The notes below the pieces were generated by a model, which saw nothing but the letters and a program-made list of their open reading frames with translations, was not told the origin of the DNA and made no database searches. From NCBI GenBank assembly GCA_031276435.1, contig JAISNB010000011.1:1-34573 (forward strand): a DNA stretch of 34,573 bases, written 5' to 3'. Positions 33,503 through 34,573 of this stretch are shown here, piece after piece (within the stretch, counting starts at the first letter, position 1; every line of letters begins with the position of its first letter). The position numbers and the translations under genes are program-made. Source of the stretch: Burkholderiaceae bacterium. Its GTDB lineage: Bacteria; Pseudomonadota; Gammaproteobacteria; Burkholderiales; Burkholderiaceae_C.

Positions 33503-34510
33503 GTGCGCAAAACCGCTGCCCGCCCCACCGCAAAAGCAGACACCGCCGCCGCCTTGCAAGAGGCGCTGGTGGTCGCCACCCATGGCAGGCATTGCCTGGT
33601 GGAAACCGCCTCTGGAGCGCGCCTGCTGTGCCACCCGCGCGGCAAAAAACTGAACGTGGTCGTGGGCGACCGCGTGCACTGGCAGCCCAGCGGCGACGAA
33701 GGCAGCATCATCCAGACCCTGCCGCGCCGCAACCTGCTGTACCGGCAGGACGCGCTGCGCACCAAAAGCTTTGCCGCCAATCTGGATCAGGCGCTGCTGC
33801 TGCTGGCCGCCGAGCCGGAATTTTCAGAGCGCCAGCTCGCGCGCGCGCTGATCGCCTGCGAAGTGGCGCGCATCACCGCGCTGATCGCCCTCAACAAAGC
33901 CGATCTGGCTGCCCCCTTTGCCCGCGCGTGGGCGCGCCTTGCGCCCTACCGCGCCATGGGCTACAGCGTATTGCCGCTGTGCATCCGCCCCCAAACCGCG
34001 GCCTGCGCCAGCGGTGCAACGGCCGCCGCCACAGCAGCAACAGACGGATTGGCCTTGCTGGAGCAGCAACTGGCCGGGCGCAGCACACTGGTACTCGGCC
34101 CCTCGGGCGCGGGCAAAAGCAGCCTCATCAACCGGCTCGTACCCGGCGCGGCGGCGCAAACAGGCACACTCAGCCAGGCGCTTGCCAGCGGCAAACACAC
34201 CACCACGCACACCCGCTGGTTCTGGCTGGACCAGGCGCGCGCCGCCGCGCTCATCGACTCGCCCGGCTTTCAGGAATTTGGCCTGCACCACATCGGGCGC
34301 GCGCAACTGGCTGGCTGCATGCCCGACATTGGCCCACACACAACCCAATGCCGCTTCTACAACTGCACGCACCTGCACGAACCGGGCTGCGGCGTGCGCG
34401 ACGCCGTGGTCGAAGACGCGGACTTTCAAACGCGACTGGCCGCTGGCGCAAACCCCATCAGCGCATCGCGCTACAAAATCTACAGCGAACTGTTTGCCCA
34501 GTTGCGCTAG
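33503..34510 (+). CDS. rsgA: Ribosome small-subunit-dependent GTPase A (RsgA)
   Basis: A 335-residue circularly permuted GTPase that checks late 30S maturation. The N-terminal OB fold (about 20-75) is followed by G4 NKAD (131-134), G1 GPSGAGKS (199-206) and G3 DSPG (252-255), the permuted order. The zinc site C283-x4-C288-x-H290-x5-C296 follows. An Ala/Thr-rich insertion (about 165-181) sits between G4 and G1. The start is taken as GTG 33503, 19 bp after the protease stop; the ribosome site is poor and a start within the protease gene cannot be ruled out. Confidence 0.94.
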   Translation: MRKTAARPTAKADTAAALQEALVVATHGRHCLVETASGARLLCHPRGKKLNVVVGDRVHWQPSGDEGSIIQTLPRRNLLYRQDALRTKSFAANLDQALLLLAAEPEFSERQLARALIACEVARITALIALNKADLAAPFARAWARLAPYRAMGYSVLPLCIRPQTAACASGATAAATAATDGLALLEQQLAGRSTLVLGPSGAGKSSLINRLVPGAAAQTGTLSQALASGKHTTTHTRWFWLDQARAAALIDSPGFQEFGLHHIGRAQLAGCMPDIGPHTTQCRFYNCTHLHEPGCGVRDAVVEDADFQTRLAAGANPISASRYKIYSELFAQLR

Positions 34511-34573
34511 CTGTCGCGCCGCACACAGGAGCGGCAGTGGATTGCCGCGCTGCCAGCGGTGCGCTCCCGCATC

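Noticed and set aside
34511..34573. Possible start of a further plus-strand gene after rsgA (AGGAG followed by GTG near 34537)
   Set aside because: Only 63 bases remain, several frames are open, and no family can be recognised.

Overview
The window is a GC-rich chromosomal segment whose gene order points to a betaproteobacterium of the order Burkholderiales, probably Comamonadaceae. The supporting gene orders are rimP-nusA-infB-rbfA-truB-typA, thrS-infC-rpmI-rplT-pheS-pheT-ihfA-merR, and glnA followed by ntrBC. The family assignment is inference from gene order and protein flavour, not a database result. Almost everything is core housekeeping, mainly translation, RNA modification and nitrogen control.

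Layout: 1-1093 holds a possible gene tail and an LCMT-like methyltransferase (+). 1130-2990 is a small accessory patch on the minus strand, inserted at the downstream end of the rimP-typA operon. It holds a 17-codon ORF coupled to an intact 440-residue protein with a HEPN-type R-x4-H motif, a decayed DUF262 (GmrSD-type) gene, and a truncated gene of a conserved family. 3049-11563 is the rimP-nusA-infB-rbfA-truB-typA operon (minus), with a visible sigma70 promoter and an intrinsic terminator between that promoter and rimP. 11737-15020 holds trhP (yegQ), a DUF2059 protein, an orphan metQ and a tRNA-Pro(GGG) gene. 15033-23213 is thrS-infC-rpmI-rplT-pheS-pheT-ihfA-merR (minus). 23572-30226 is the nitrogen block glnA, a DUF4124 protein, ntrB, ntrC, trmJ, cysE (minus), with a sigma54 promoter and NtrC-like sites upstream of glnA. 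30511-34510 holds a CinA/MoCF-domain protein and orn (minus), then an M48 membrane protease and rsgA (+). The last 63 bases carry no gene I can support.

The two most interesting points are these. (1) The accessory patch looks like a three-gene defence-type operon in which the HEPN-like gene is intact while both partners have decayed. (2) Three translation operons (rimP-nusA, thrS-infC, pheST) each carry an intrinsic terminator whose U-tract ends about 21-28 nt before the first start codon, suggesting a shared leader-attenuation layout.

Several core proteins (RimP, TrhP, TrmJ, the CinA-like protein, RsgA, NtrC, IF-3, MerR) carry Ala/Pro/Gly-rich insertions or tails, which looks like a lineage trait.
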